A stretch of 64,000 nt of DNA, taken from assembly GCA_036172095.1 (NCBI GenBank), contig JAVHSH010000012.1, forward strand, positions 1 to 64,000, read 5' to 3'. The stretch comes from JAKBEU01 sp036172095. GTDB lineage: Bacteria; Patescibacteriota; Microgenomatia; UBA1406; GWC2-37-13. The notes beneath the pieces were generated by a model, which was not told the origin of the DNA, did no database searches, and saw nothing but the letters and a program-made list of their open reading frames with translations. Below are positions 43,172-52,080 of the stretch, piece after piece; the first letter of the stretch is position 1, and each line of letters begins with the position of its first letter. The translations under genes were made by a program, and so were the position numbers.

Positions 43172-44494
43172 TTATCTCCTATGTGACGTATATGACTGAG
43201 TCTTGAGCGGCGCTGCAAGTCCCTGGACAAACGTAAGCGCTTTTCCAGTCTTGTTGGCACGACCGGTTCTTCCGATACGATGGATATAATCCTCGTATGA
43301 TTCTGGGACATCATAGTTGATGACATGGGACACATTTGGAATGTCAAGACCACGGGCTGCAACGTCTGTTGCGATCATGATATTAACGACATCTTCCTTG
43401 AACATGCGAAGTGCACGTTGTCGGGCGGATTGTTCCTTGTCTCCATGAATGGAGGCAACCTTGAATCCTTTGGCATACAAATCCTGGGTAATTTTTTCAA
43501 CACCACGTTTTGTACGACCGAATACCAATACTTTCGTAAAATCCTCCTGTCTAAGCAGGGAAGTGAGCTTTTCGATCTTAAGAGCTGTTGGCTCAACCGT
43601 AACTACTTCCTGCGTTATATGACTGGTGGTTTCCGACGTCTTGACCGAAATCAGTACAGGATTTTTCACGAATGAATTGATCAGTGTATTGATTGATGGA
43701 GACAGAGTCGCTGAGAAAAAGAGTGATTGTCGTTCTGCTGGCAGAAATGAAATGATCTCTTTAATATCATTGATAAATCCCATGTCTAGCATCTGATCCG
43801 CTTCATCAAGAATGACCATTCTGAATCGTTCGAGGCGAAGTGCTTTTCGTGAAATAAGGTCCTTCAATCTTCCTGGTGTCCCTACGACAACATGAGGATT
43901 GCGTTGCAGTTCTCTAATCTGCGTATACATAGATGACTTTCCAATACAGAAAGCACTATAGATAGGCATACCACTTGAAAACAAACGGAGTTCATCCTGA
44001 ATCTGGAGAGCAAGCTCTCGAGTTGGGGCGACGATAAGGGCTTTATATGTCCTGTCGCTCATGATCCGTTCGATAAGTGGGATAAGAAACGCTGCTGTTT
44101 TACCTGTACCTGTATTTGCGATACCGATTACATCTTTTCCATCGCGTATAGCGGGTATTCCTTGCACCTGTATAGGTGTGAGGTTTTTGTACCCATGACG
44201 ACTAATCGTCTGTTGCAATTGCTGCGGTAGGTTAAGGCTGTCAAACTGTACATCCGGAATGACTGGTACTGGTAAAAGAGCAGCGGCTGGTTTTACACTG
44301 GCTCGTCTTATATATTCATGTACTGCTGTGTCGCTTATTCGTTTTCGTCCTCCACCTCCACCAAATCGGCGAGGTCCACCTGCTCCACGAAATCCTCCAG
44401 AGCGAAAACCTCCACTACGGGATGGTCCTGTTCCAAAACGACTTTTAGCTGGTTGGTAGGTTGTACGAGCACGATTATTAAACATACGAAACAA
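43172..44494 (-). CDS. DEAD-box RNA helicase with N-terminal RGG-like region
   Basis: This 440-aa ATP-dependent RNA helicase shows the Q motif ('NLTPIQVQGIP'), ANTGTGKT (motif I), PTRELALQ (Ia), TPGRL (Ib), LDEADQMLDMGF (II), FSATLS (III), 'VLVFGRTKRGVEKI' (IV), ATDVAARGLDIP (V) and 'HRIGRTGRA' (VI). A Gly/Arg-rich stretch (about 22-50) precedes the core, whereas such tails are usually C-terminal. Likely roles are ribosome assembly or cold-stress RNA unwinding. The 180-bp gap upstream contains CTACTTA-TG-TAAGTAG and CTTACC-type palindromes that may shape the 5' leader. Confidence 0.93.
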   Translation of the reverse strand: MFRMFNNRARTTYQPAKSRFGTGPSRSGGFRSGGFRGAGGPRRFGGGGGRKRISDTAVHEYIRRASVKPAAALLPVPVIPDVQFDSLNLPQQLQQTISRHGYKNLTPIQVQGIPAIRDGKDVIGIANTGTGKTAAFLIPLIERIMSDRTYKALIVAPTRELALQIQDELRLFSSGMPIYSAFCIGKSSMYTQIRELQRNPHVVVGTPGRLKDLISRKALRLERFRMVILDEADQMLDMGFINDIKEIISFLPAERQSLFFSATLSPSINTLINSFVKNPVLISVKTSETTSHITQEVVTVEPTALKIEKLTSLLRQEDFTKVLVFGRTKRGVEKITQDLYAKGFKVASIHGDKEQSARQRALRMFKEDVVNIMIATDVAARGLDIPNVSHVINYDVPESYEDYIHRIGRTGRANKTGKALTFVQGLAAPLKTQSYTSHRR

Positions 44495-44660
44495 TACTGA
44501 AATGATAAAGCAAGAAGCGTAAGAGCTGCCAAAAAGCTCTTCTTGAAATTTAAGTAAGAAGAACTCAGAGACTACTTATGTAAGTAGACTAAACTTACGA
44601 TCCTAAGGTAAGAGTATACTACAGGATATTTGATTTGTCAAGGGCATTTTGGGAATATTG

Positions 44661-44666
44661 TATAAT
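44661..44666 (+). promoter_or_regulatory. -10 box of a leaderless MFS gene
   Basis: TATAAT is followed by 8 nt (GATTCTCT) and the ATG at 44675. There is no purine-rich ribosome site before the start. Confidence 0.6.
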
Positions 44667-44674
44667 GATTCTCT

Positions 44675-45871
44675 ATGTTTAAGGCCACCGATACCCGTAT
44701 GGAGCGCAATGTGACGCTCTATTATTGGATGACGATCAGCACGAATCTCTGGTTTGGAGCAAGTAGCTGGCTCTATGTCTGGAGGCGCTTTATGTCGTTC
44801 GGACAGCTTGGGTGGGTGGATGGCATCGGATTCGGCTTTTCGCTTCTTCTTGATATCCCGACAGGTGCATTGGCTGATATATTCGGGAAGCGCATCACGC
44901 TCATTTTGAGCAATATCTGTGCCGGAATCGGTATCATAATAATCGCATTTGCGAATAGTCTACCAGCGATCTTTATCGGAAATATGATATTGCAACTGGG
45001 ATGGGCGCTATTTTCGGGCGCATCGGACGCCATCACATATGACAGCCTTCTCATCGAAAAAAAGGAACACCTCTTCCCACAGATCCTTGCGAGAGCAAAC
45101 CAATACATGTCGTATGCCGCATCCGTAGGCTATTTCTTCGGAGGACTACTATATACAATATATTGGCGACTTCCTCACATCGTCTGGGCACTCTCATATA
45201 TACCGGCCATCATATTTTCATTTTTACTCACAGAACCGCATATAAATACGAATCATTTTTCTGCTAAGGAATATGTAAAAAAAATCAGTTTAGGAATCCA
45301 AGAATTACTCCTTCCTCAGTTAAGAAGATATATTCTTCTCATATTTGTCCTCCTTGGCGTTTATTTCCTCTATACATGGGGCTTTGTGAGACCAGCAATT
45401 GCAACATACTTTGGATTTTATTCGAAAGAACAATCAATCATTCTTCCTATCCTTACGCTATCGTGTGCATTTCTTATTCAATATCTCCCCGCAGTTCGGA
45501 AGCGGATTTCAAACTTTAGAGGACTCACGCTGCTTGCACTCATTATGGCTTTCGGATTTTTCCTTTCCGCTTTTCCTATTGGCTATTGGGGGATTATTCC
45601 AATGTTTCTTATTGCTTTTGCTGGTAAGTTTGCCTCGCCATGGGTATCAATTATCGTCAACAAAGAAATATCATCAGAATATCGGGCAACAACATTGTCA
45701 ACGATTTCACTTTTAAGTAAAATTCCATATGTCTTGGTCGCTGTCCTTATTGGCCAGGCAGCCGAAAAAAATATGTTATCGCAGTTTAATATGGGAGTGG
45801 CAGTAACTATTTTTATAGCAACAATGATAAGTACAGGAATTCTCTTTCAGACGCGTAAAAGAAAAGATTAA
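44675..45871 (+). CDS. Major facilitator superfamily transporter
   Basis: This 398-aa protein has about twelve membrane helices, with an MFS motif A variant 'GALADIFGKRITLI' after helix 2. It belongs to the group with an 'LYVWRRFMSFGQLGWVDGIGFGFSLLLDIPTG' opening, of unknown substrate. Its 3' end overlaps the convergent uracil-DNA glycosylase gene by 4 bp. Confidence 0.85.
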   Translation: MFKATDTRMERNVTLYYWMTISTNLWFGASSWLYVWRRFMSFGQLGWVDGIGFGFSLLLDIPTGALADIFGKRITLILSNICAGIGIIIIAFANSLPAIFIGNMILQLGWALFSGASDAITYDSLLIEKKEHLFPQILARANQYMSYAASVGYFFGGLLYTIYWRLPHIVWALSYIPAIIFSFLLTEPHINTNHFSAKEYVKKISLGIQELLLPQLRRYILLIFVLLGVYFLYTWGFVRPAIATYFGFYSKEQSIILPILTLSCAFLIQYLPAVRKRISNFRGLTLLALIMAFGFFLSAFPIGYWGIIPMFLIAFAGKFASPWVSIIVNKEISSEYRATTLSTISLLSKIPYVLVAVLIGQAAEKNMLSQFNMGVAVTIFIATMISTGILFQTRKRKD

Positions 45872-46533
45872 CGCCAATCAATCCCAGCAAGACCATGAGA
45901 CCTTAGATATTCATTACATTTGCTGAAGTGATGATTACCGTGAAATAAGTGAGCGGAAAACGGGGAAGGGTGACCACTTGTAAGGACCAGATTGTTTTCC
46001 CTATCGATGACCGCTCCTTTTGTTTGAGCATACTTTCCCCATAGCAAATAAACTATGTGTTTCCTGTTTGTATTAAGCGCTTGAATTGCTGCATCCGTAA
46101 AAGCCTCCCACCCTTTTTTGCTGTGAGAAGCGGGAGTGTTTGCATTCACCGTTAATACACTATTAAGCAGTAAAACTCCCTGTTTTGCCCAGCGGGAGAG
46201 ATCTCCTGATTGGAACGGCTCTATCTTCAGGTCATTGCGTATTTCCTTATACATATTTTTGAGGGATGGGGGAAGAGTTATCCCATCATTTACCGCAAAC
46301 GAAAGCCCGTTTGCCTGATGAGGCCCATGATAGGGGTCTTGACCAACTATGACCACTTTTACTTTGTCGATTGGACATGCATTGAATGCATGAAACACCA
46401 ATGGAGCAGGAGGATATATAGGTTTTGAGAGATATTCACTGCGAACAAATCCCGTCAATTCAGTCCAATAAGGTTTTCCGAACTCATCGTGCAGGGCTTG
46501 TTTCCAACTCGCCTCAATCTGTACGTCTTTCAT
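45868..46533 (-). CDS. ung: Uracil-DNA glycosylase, family 1
   Basis: This 221-aa enzyme removes uracil from DNA in base-excision repair. It has GQDPYHG (catalytic Asp, water-activating loop), 'GLSFAV', 'GVLLLNSVLTV', 'LLWGKYAQ' and 'SGHPSPFSAH' (the His and minor-groove loop). The length matches E. coli Ung. Confidence 0.96.
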   Translation of the reverse strand: MKDVQIEASWKQALHDEFGKPYWTELTGFVRSEYLSKPIYPPAPLVFHAFNACPIDKVKVVIVGQDPYHGPHQANGLSFAVNDGITLPPSLKNMYKEIRNDLKIEPFQSGDLSRWAKQGVLLLNSVLTVNANTPASHSKKGWEAFTDAAIQALNTNRKHIVYLLWGKYAQTKGAVIDRENNLVLTSGHPSPFSAHLFHGNHHFSKCNEYLRSHGLAGIDWR

Positions 46534-46862
46534 AGTAATACGTTCAATTCTACAAAATATTTAGCTATATTACTTCTTCAGCATTTCGTCAGGAAAGGGG
46601 GGTACTATAAAAGGTAGGTAGGCGAGGTAAACTGATCCACGCTCTACATGTAGCATAAAGTCTTGCAATACAGGGTATGCAGGATGTTTATGAAAAAAAA
46701 GTATTCTAAAAAACAATCAACATCATAACGATATATTTGTTGAAGGATACAGCTTTTTTACACTCAGAGACAGAAACATCTGAGTGTTTTTTTATGACAA
46801 TTGGAGCATAAAAACAGGATATATATTGAATTCTAAGTGAACTTATAATATAATTTCCTTCT
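46534..46862 (+). ncRNA. Gap holding a possible small RNA with its own terminator
   Basis: This 329-bp gap contains a strong plus-strand terminator: stem ACACTCAGA (46760-46768) / TCTGAGTGT (46779-46787) followed by TTTTTTT. No plus-strand gene ends nearby; the MFS gene stops 890 nt earlier and an antisense gene lies between. A transcript starting within the gap is therefore likely. A 14-codon frame (46684-46728, Lys-rich) lies inside it. The possible TATAAA near 46606 is weak. The identity of the RNA is unknown. Confidence 0.35.
46760..46793 (+). terminator. Rho-independent terminator without an obvious gene
   Basis: A perfect 9-bp stem, 10-nt loop and seven T follow on the plus strand. It lies 70 bp before the start of the next plus-strand gene, so it ends an upstream transcript or acts as an attenuator for that gene. 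Confidence 0.8.
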
Positions 46863-47591
46863 ATGGCGATGCTTGAAAGAATTGAGTTTGATACAGTACA
46901 GACCGAATCGAATACAAAACAACTTCTTAAAGCCTTCAAAGGCCTATCTTTTACTGATATTCGAAGTCTTTTAGGGACAAGCTTACCTGGTCTTGGAAAT
47001 GCAACTCTTTGGATTGAACCAAGTTCAAATATGCTTAAATTTGGTTATCAAATAGATGGAGAGAATGTGATGTGTGTCAGAGCAAACATTGATGATGGTG
47101 TCACAGGACAGAAAGACGCTGGTTTAAACAACAATTTTGTCAAAATTGAATCTGTTGACCCCGTATCCAAAAGAGCCATAAGAATGCTCTACAAGCCAAT
47201 GGATGCATATATGCCTGATAATTTTTCATTGAGCCTGGTCGGATTCATACCGGATAAAGATGCTTTAACCTATTACGAGGGGTATATTCAGAAACCGTCT
47301 TATATGGATTTTCCTAAAAATGTAGAGTCGCTTCCGTCAAGCAGCGGAATGGTAAACATAGAGCTCTTGCCCGCGTATGCAGAGGCAGCAGTTCAAAAAC
47401 TGGTGGATGAAAAGCTTGATACAATTGTACTCATAACTTCTCCGCAAAATGGTATTACAGCAATCACCATCTCCGAAGACAATCCTTTTTTTAAAAATGG
47501 ATTTGCTTTAAAAATGCCAAGTAATATCGGTATCTCCGCAACCACTCTTCAACCAGCGATGCAAATGGTTGCAAATTTGGCACGAAAGTGA
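46863..47591 (+). CDS. Protein of unknown function
   Basis: This 242-aa soluble protein has no signal peptide or membrane segment and no family I recognise. It appears alpha/beta with segments such as 'GLGNATLWIEPSSNMLKFGYQIDGENVMCVRANIDDG'. A TATAAT box (46849-46854) lies 8 nt before the ATG, so the mRNA is probably leaderless. It is the last gene before the tRNA-Ser(GGA) element. Confidence 0.65.
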   Translation: MAMLERIEFDTVQTESNTKQLLKAFKGLSFTDIRSLLGTSLPGLGNATLWIEPSSNMLKFGYQIDGENVMCVRANIDDGVTGQKDAGLNNNFVKIESVDPVSKRAIRMLYKPMDAYMPDNFSLSLVGFIPDKDALTYYEGYIQKPSYMDFPKNVESLPSSSGMVNIELLPAYAEAAVQKLVDEKLDTIVLITSPQNGITAITISEDNPFFKNGFALKMPSNIGISATTLQPAMQMVANLARK

Positions 47592-47709
47592 TTCGCGAAG
47601 CCTACGCAGATTCGGTGCAAACTCCATGATATAATGAAAAGCTGATAGAGGCTTTTTTATTGTTCTGAGTCAATCTGATAGCTAATGGCAAACGGCTAAA
47701 AGCCAAATA

Positions 47710-48075
47710 GGAGAAGTCGCATTCAGCCCAAGGCTGATTTATCAGCATTGAGCTGATCCGCCTCGGGCGGAAGTGGCAAAAAAAACATAAAATATGTTTT
47801 ACGTTTATGTTCTATTCAGTGCTAAAGTGCTAAATTGAAAAAGCGTTATGTTGGTATGAAAAACAATTTACGCAATCGTTTGCTTGAACATAATCGCGGT
47901 GAATCATCTTTTACAAATAGGGGGAAACCGTGGAAGCTCATCTATTATGAAGCCTTTAATAGTAAAATTGACGCTAGTGAAGAAGAAATATTTCTTAAAT
48001 CAGGCAAAGGAAGAGAACGTATAGATTATTGTTTAAAGGAAACATTAAAAGAAATAAGACTTGGAGAAGTCGCAT
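47710..48075 (+). mobile_element. GIY-YIG unit between 13-bp copies of the tRNA-Ser 5' end
   Basis: GGAGAAGTCGCAT occurs at 47710-47722 and again as the first 13 bases of tRNA-Ser (48063-48075). The 340 bp between them contain hairpins CAGCCC-AA-GGCTG and CCGCC-TC-GGCGG and a frameshifted GIY-YIG gene. This layout is what insertion into the tRNA 5' end with target duplication would leave. Confidence 0.55.
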
Positions 48076-48077
48076 AG
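47794..48077 (+). pseudogene. GIY-YIG nuclease gene with a frameshift
   Basis: An ATG at 47794 opens 'MFYVYVLFSAKVL' (the GIY strand), then stops at TGA. The next frame continues 'KKRYVGMKNNLRNRLLEHNRGE' (the YIG strand) to 'EEEIFLKSGKGRERIDYCL' (the family Glu). One missing A in 'CTAAATTG' would explain the break. The last codons (Gly-Glu-Val-Ala-stop) are supplied by the tRNA-Ser 5' end. Relatives are small UvrC-type nucleases; the intact relative at 20.3 kb is also near a tRNA-Ser. Confidence 0.75.
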
Positions 48078-48149
48078 TGGCCTAGTGCGTACGCCTGGAA
48101 AGCGTATTTAGTCGCAAGACTAACGAGGGTTCGACTCCCTCCTTCTCCG
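48063..48149 (+). tRNA. tRNA-Ser (anticodon GGA)
   Basis: The cloverleaf has acceptor GGAGAAG/CTTCTCC, anticodon stem TACGC/GCGTA with loop CTGGAAA (anticodon GGA), a long variable arm (TAGTCG-CAAG-ACTA) and T-loop TTCGACT. The discriminator is G and CCA is not encoded. Coding sequence overlaps it at both ends: a GIY-YIG remnant in sense and a serine recombinase in antisense. Confidence 0.93.
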
Positions 48150-49712
48150 CAAGACAGTATAAGCAGGTGAAAAAGAAGGACTTTGGAGCATATTAGAACT
48201 CTTTTCAGTAAGTTCTAAAATACTTTTTGGCAATTTCACTAAATCTTCAATTTTAGAACTATTTGTGGCTTCAACCGCTTTTGCCAATATCTGAAATGCA
48301 TTGGAATACGTAAAGGTAACTCTTCTTCCATTCAAAGACACTGAAGAATAAATAAGGTTAATTAACATTCTCTTTTTCTCAGCAGAAAGTTCTTTATATC
48401 TTTCCTTTGCTCTCTGGGATATCTCAAAAAATTGAACTCCCAATTTAACAAATCTATCTTCATACTTTTGATATTTATTTATTGAATTTTGCAGTTGCTC
48501 TTCCTCCTCTTTATATTTGGACTTTTTTATAACATATTCATCCTTGTCAATCTCGAGAGAAGTCCGCATATCAACCAATACACTTATTTTATTTGCAATC
48601 TGACTCTTACGATAGACAAGATCAGCTAATATCTTTCGTTGATTTTGTATTTGATATTCATGACTGGCAAGAATAGATTTATAGATCCAACCCTGAATTC
48701 TTTTATTTTTTATTTGCAATAACTCAAGAGCATTAACCAATTGTGCTTCAACTTCATATTCCTTAACATAAACCCGTTGTGTGCAGTTATGATAGTGATG
48801 GCAATGACCGTAGATTATTCCCTTATGCTTTTCCCATGTTATTAATCCATTACATTCTTGACAGCGAATAAGTTTCTTAAAGAGGTATGAATGCTTGCTT
48901 TGTTTTGGAGTGCAACGATTTGTCAAAATACCCTGAATTCGATCATATGTGTCCTTATCTATAAGTGGTTCCTGCTTTCCAGGATAAATTTTTCCTTTCC
49001 ATTCTATTTTTCCATAATAGTACGGATTAGTAAGATATCCATGAATACGAGAAGGAAGTAGCTTGCACCCTTTTTTACTTCTTAGTCCTTCTTCATACAT
49101 CAAGTTAGACAATCTCTCCACTGAATAGTTGCCTGAAGCATACAAATTTAGCATTCTGGTGACTATGTCTGCATACCTTTCATCTTTAACGTGGATTATC
49201 TTACCATCAACCTCAACTGCCCTATATCCAAGGGGAGGGCTTGCAGGTGTCCAACCTCTTTCAATCTTTTCCTTTTGACCCTTCTTTACTTCTTCAGAAA
49301 GATTATCAATATAATTTTTTGCCATCACCACTTTTATATCAAGGTTAAATTTCTCTTGTGATCTGGCATTCTTATGAAGAACAAGTCCATCTTTGACTAA
49401 ATGTAGTTGTCTCTCCTCATCCTCTTCCAACCAATTATATATTCCGATTAAATCTCTCAAATTTCGAGTAAATCTATCTGTTTTTTCACAAACAATTATT
49501 TTAATTTTATTATTTTTAATATATTTCATCATTTCATCAAACACTTTTCTTTGTTTTGTCAGAGAAGCGCTCTCAGCAAATGAAAATACCCTATCTTTTA
49601 TTAATCCTTTTCTTTCCCCATATTCAGTAAGAAGCCTTTCTTGAGAGGGAAGAGAATAGCCCTCTTGTTCCTGTTCTTTAGAAGATACCCTACAAAGGTA
49701 AACAGATTTCAT
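48120..49712 (-). CDS. Large serine recombinase (integrase)
   Basis: This 530-aa site-specific recombinase has an N-terminal resolvase domain ('YLCRVSSKEQEQEGYSLPSQ' with the nucleophilic Ser, 'EKTDRFTRN'), a recombinase domain ('PPLGYRAVEVDGKI', 'LRSKKG...LTNPYYYGKIEWKGK'), a zinc ribbon ('CQECNGLI...CHHYHNC') and a coiled coil. Its last residues (RRRRESNPR) come from reading tRNA-Ser in antisense, so the gene abuts the attachment site. A TATAAT box on the reverse strand ends 9 nt before the ATG. It probably inserted the DNA to its right. Confidence 0.92.
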   Translation of the reverse strand: MKSVYLCRVSSKEQEQEGYSLPSQERLLTEYGERKGLIKDRVFSFAESASLTKQRKVFDEMMKYIKNNKIKIIVCEKTDRFTRNLRDLIGIYNWLEEDEERQLHLVKDGLVLHKNARSQEKFNLDIKVVMAKNYIDNLSEEVKKGQKEKIERGWTPASPPLGYRAVEVDGKIIHVKDERYADIVTRMLNLYASGNYSVERLSNLMYEEGLRSKKGCKLLPSRIHGYLTNPYYYGKIEWKGKIYPGKQEPLIDKDTYDRIQGILTNRCTPKQSKHSYLFKKLIRCQECNGLITWEKHKGIIYGHCHHYHNCTQRVYVKEYEVEAQLVNALELLQIKNKRIQGWIYKSILASHEYQIQNQRKILADLVYRKSQIANKISVLVDMRTSLEIDKDEYVIKKSKYKEEEEQLQNSINKYQKYEDRFVKLGVQFFEISQRAKERYKELSAEKKRMLINLIYSSVSLNGRRVTFTYSNAFQILAKAVEATNSSKIEDLVKLPKSILELTEKSSNMLQSPSFSPAYTVLRRRRESNPR

Positions 49713-49801
49713 ATCGGGATCATTATATCAACTTAATAATGTATGTAAATAATTCCTAACTCATAGGCTTTAGCCAGTGTTACAGATAATGGCTAAAGCC
49801 A

Positions 49802-50908
49802 TCACAAGGGAACAGGCAACTCAAGCTGCTCTTCAGGGAGCCTATTCATCTCTCTAATAACACCCTCTGCTGTCGCTGCTACCGCAGCGGCACCAAAGGG
49901 TGGATTAACTGCCAACGTACTTGGGATGGGAAACTTAAATGGGGAAACATCAAGCATAGTGGGAATCAATACAGAAGCCAACTCAAGATCCCTTTTGTTT
50001 GCAGATATATCACTACTGTTCGCATGCTTCCTAATCAAGTTTTTTATGGGGATTCTGGAGAGGATGAACGTATTGTACCAGCAGAGTAAACGTATCGCCT
50101 TATTTGCTTTATAGCACCTCATCAATGCCTGTACGACGGAATCAAGGTTTGCAACCTCCTTGTCGATATTAGCAGTAAAGTTAGAAAAGGTTTTGAGCAT
50201 TAGATCAGTTAAAATAGAATCATCGATAAACCGCTCATAGCGTATAGATCTTTTCTCTTTAAAGAAATCCAACAATGCCTTTCTACGATAAGTCACCTCA
50301 AAACGCAGAACTCCTGATGTAAGCTCTAACACACTTTTCGCCAACTCAGGTTTTTCTTTTTTCATAAGCTCGATAAATCCATGCTTTTTATATTCAGGCT
50401 CTTTAAGATAAAATTTAACTTTCGTCTGACCTCCAACAAAATCAACTGACTCACCTGGATACACTGTTCTTATTTTTCTCAGATACTCAAGAGATTGAAC
50501 ATATTCCATAACCTTGAGCGCTTCTTCAGGAGTCGAGAACTTCCAGGTATAACACACATCAAGTCGCTGTATCTCCCATACTGAATAATCTGGAAAGCTC
50601 TCAAATTTCTTAAAGAGCGATTGATACAGAATCTCAAGTGTTGGTTCAAGTTGGTTTGCATAGAATAAGTGAACGTTCTCGCCATACCAGAGTTTGGGAA
50701 GACTTCCCTCAAGGTACATGATGTTTGGAAACTCAGAAAAAATCATAATGGTCATCTCTGCATTGAATGGTGGAACAGAAACTTTTCCAACAAGTCGCCT
50801 TTTCATTTCTCCACGTTTATCGAAATATTCCGAAGGAAGACATGATACCTTAATACGATCATACTGTTCGCCTGAAATTCGTATTTTAAACCTAATAGTA
50901 TCTATCAT
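49802..50908 (-). CDS. Plasmid/phage replication-initiator-like protein
   Basis: About 368 aa. The pattern 'DTIRFKIRI' at the start, 'IQRLDVCYTWKF', 'TKVKFYLKEPEYKKH' and 'GVLRFEVTYRRKALLDF' resembles gene II/X-type and related rolling-circle initiators of filamentous phages and plasmids. I do not see a clean HUH motif, so the activity is uncertain. The start at 50908 is chosen because ATGA overlaps the stop of the small upstream gene. Its place behind the recombinase suggests the element can replicate as a circle. Confidence 0.5.
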   Translation of the reverse strand: MIDTIRFKIRISGEQYDRIKVSCLPSEYFDKRGEMKRRLVGKVSVPPFNAEMTIMIFSEFPNIMYLEGSLPKLWYGENVHLFYANQLEPTLEILYQSLFKKFESFPDYSVWEIQRLDVCYTWKFSTPEEALKVMEYVQSLEYLRKIRTVYPGESVDFVGGQTKVKFYLKEPEYKKHGFIELMKKEKPELAKSVLELTSGVLRFEVTYRRKALLDFFKEKRSIRYERFIDDSILTDLMLKTFSNFTANIDKEVANLDSVVQALMRCYKANKAIRLLCWYNTFILSRIPIKNLIRKHANSSDISANKRDLELASVLIPTMLDVSPFKFPIPSTLAVNPPFGAAAVAATAEGVIREMNRLPEEQLELPVPL

Positions 50909-51051
50909 TTTTCTTGACCCTCCTCTAAAAGTAGTGAGAAACAATCAACTAAAGAATTTGCCAATTCAGTCGCCTCCTTAAAGCTGATTTCAAGGTCAAA
51001 TTCCTCCTTCATAATTTCTTGTAATTCTCGAATAAAATCGTAGCCAACCAT
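50905..51051 (-). CDS. Small protein coupled to the replication-like gene
   Basis: About 48 aa, acidic and helical ('FIRELQEIMKEEFDLEISFKEATELANSLVDCF'). The start at 51051 is preferred over 51102 because the longer version adds only hydrophobic residues read from the promoter area. It overlaps the next start by 4 nt (ATGA). It may be a copy-control or regulatory partner; no family is recognised. Confidence 0.55.
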   Translation of the reverse strand: MVGYDFIRELQEIMKEEFDLEISFKEATELANSLVDCFSLLLEEGQEK

Positions 51052-51076
51052 ATGCCAACTATATGGCCAACCATAA
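51043..51076. repeat. Three iterated 11-bp repeats at the operon start
   Basis: GCCAACCATAT, GCCAACTATAT and (after one base) GCCAACCATAA lie head to tail. The first overlaps the start codon of the small gene. Repeats at this place are typical operators or iterons bound by a replication or regulatory protein. Confidence 0.6.
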
Positions 51077-51127
51077 ATAAAAAAAAGGAAGACTGATAGC
51101 AAAGAATGAAGCTACATTGTCAAAAGT

Positions 51128-52015
51128 TTAGGATATACTTTTGACAGACTTTGAAGGGGAAAATGCAATATAGACACTACCTTTATCTTGAACAAGAAAA
51201 ACACTCTCAATCTTTGTGTCGTAAATTATCTTTCTTAAGTTGCGAAGGACGGAATATACGTAATGCACATCTCTTTGAATGCGTCGTGCAATAAGTCCTA
51301 CACGAATTGGTTCACCACGTCCCTCAACTATCATTTTAAATACCATAAGTCTCTTACTTCTCTTGGCAGTAAAAGAGACACTACCCCTTTTGCCAAAGTG
51401 AAAAATACGACTATCGGATTCATTCCATTTAAAGTCGGAGGGGAAAGTGGTCGTCTTAAATTGAGGCTTAGAAACCTGTTGATATTCTTTTTGCTTTGAG
51501 AGGTTGTGTTTAATTGCTTTAGTAAAACGCTCCAACCTATAGGGAATTTTATATTCTAAAGCGTTTAGATGACAGATGTTAGATATCTTTGCCTTATGAT
51601 CAAGAAATTCTCCTCTCAGTTTTGCCCAATCATCAATTAATCTCTCATAATTCCCATCAATTGGGTCAAAGGAAGAAAAGTCAACAAAGTAGACCTTTCT
51701 TAATCTAAACTCCCAATGATTCTGAATTAGATAAAAAGAATTAAGCATAATACTAAAATCGCTAACAACCATCGGATCGGGCTTAACCAACTCATGTGAT
51801 CGACCAATATATGGTGTAAGGACTACCTCTAAAATATCAAAGAGAAGATCAAAATGAACTTTATAGAAATAAACAAGCTTTTGAATATCCAATTTTGCTT
51901 CACCTCCATACCTCCAACCTTTTTCCATTGCTTTATCTCTATCAAAAGGTTCTTTGAAATCATATAAGAGTCTCATCAGAAATTGAAGCGAAAACTGTGA
52001 TTTAAAACTACTCAT
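51128..52015 (-). CDS. Protein with C-terminal winged-helix domain
   Basis: This 295-aa protein has a long helical N-terminal part (about 1-190, no family seen). The C-terminal 85 residues have the OmpR-type winged-helix pattern: 'IFHFGKRGSVSFTAKRSKRLMVFKMIVEGRGEPIRVGLIARRI', then 'VHYVYSVLRNLRKII' as recognition helix and a closing 'SVFLVQDKGSVYIAF' wing. It is probably a DNA-binding regulator of the element. Confidence 0.6.
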   Translation of the reverse strand: MSSFKSQFSLQFLMRLLYDFKEPFDRDKAMEKGWRYGGEAKLDIQKLVYFYKVHFDLLFDILEVVLTPYIGRSHELVKPDPMVVSDFSIMLNSFYLIQNHWEFRLRKVYFVDFSSFDPIDGNYERLIDDWAKLRGEFLDHKAKISNICHLNALEYKIPYRLERFTKAIKHNLSKQKEYQQVSKPQFKTTTFPSDFKWNESDSRIFHFGKRGSVSFTAKRSKRLMVFKMIVEGRGEPIRVGLIARRIQRDVHYVYSVLRNLRKIIYDTKIESVFLVQDKGSVYIAFSPSKSVKSIS

Positions 52016-52080
52016 AATATTAGGGTATATTAGCAGATAGATTGTTCTGATGCAAAATATTGAGAGAATTTATTCTAATA

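Noticed and set aside
48120..48149. RRRRESNPR at the recombinase C terminus as a DNA-binding tail.
   Set aside because: These residues are the antisense translation of the tRNA-Ser 3' half, a common result of integrase genes abutting tRNAs.
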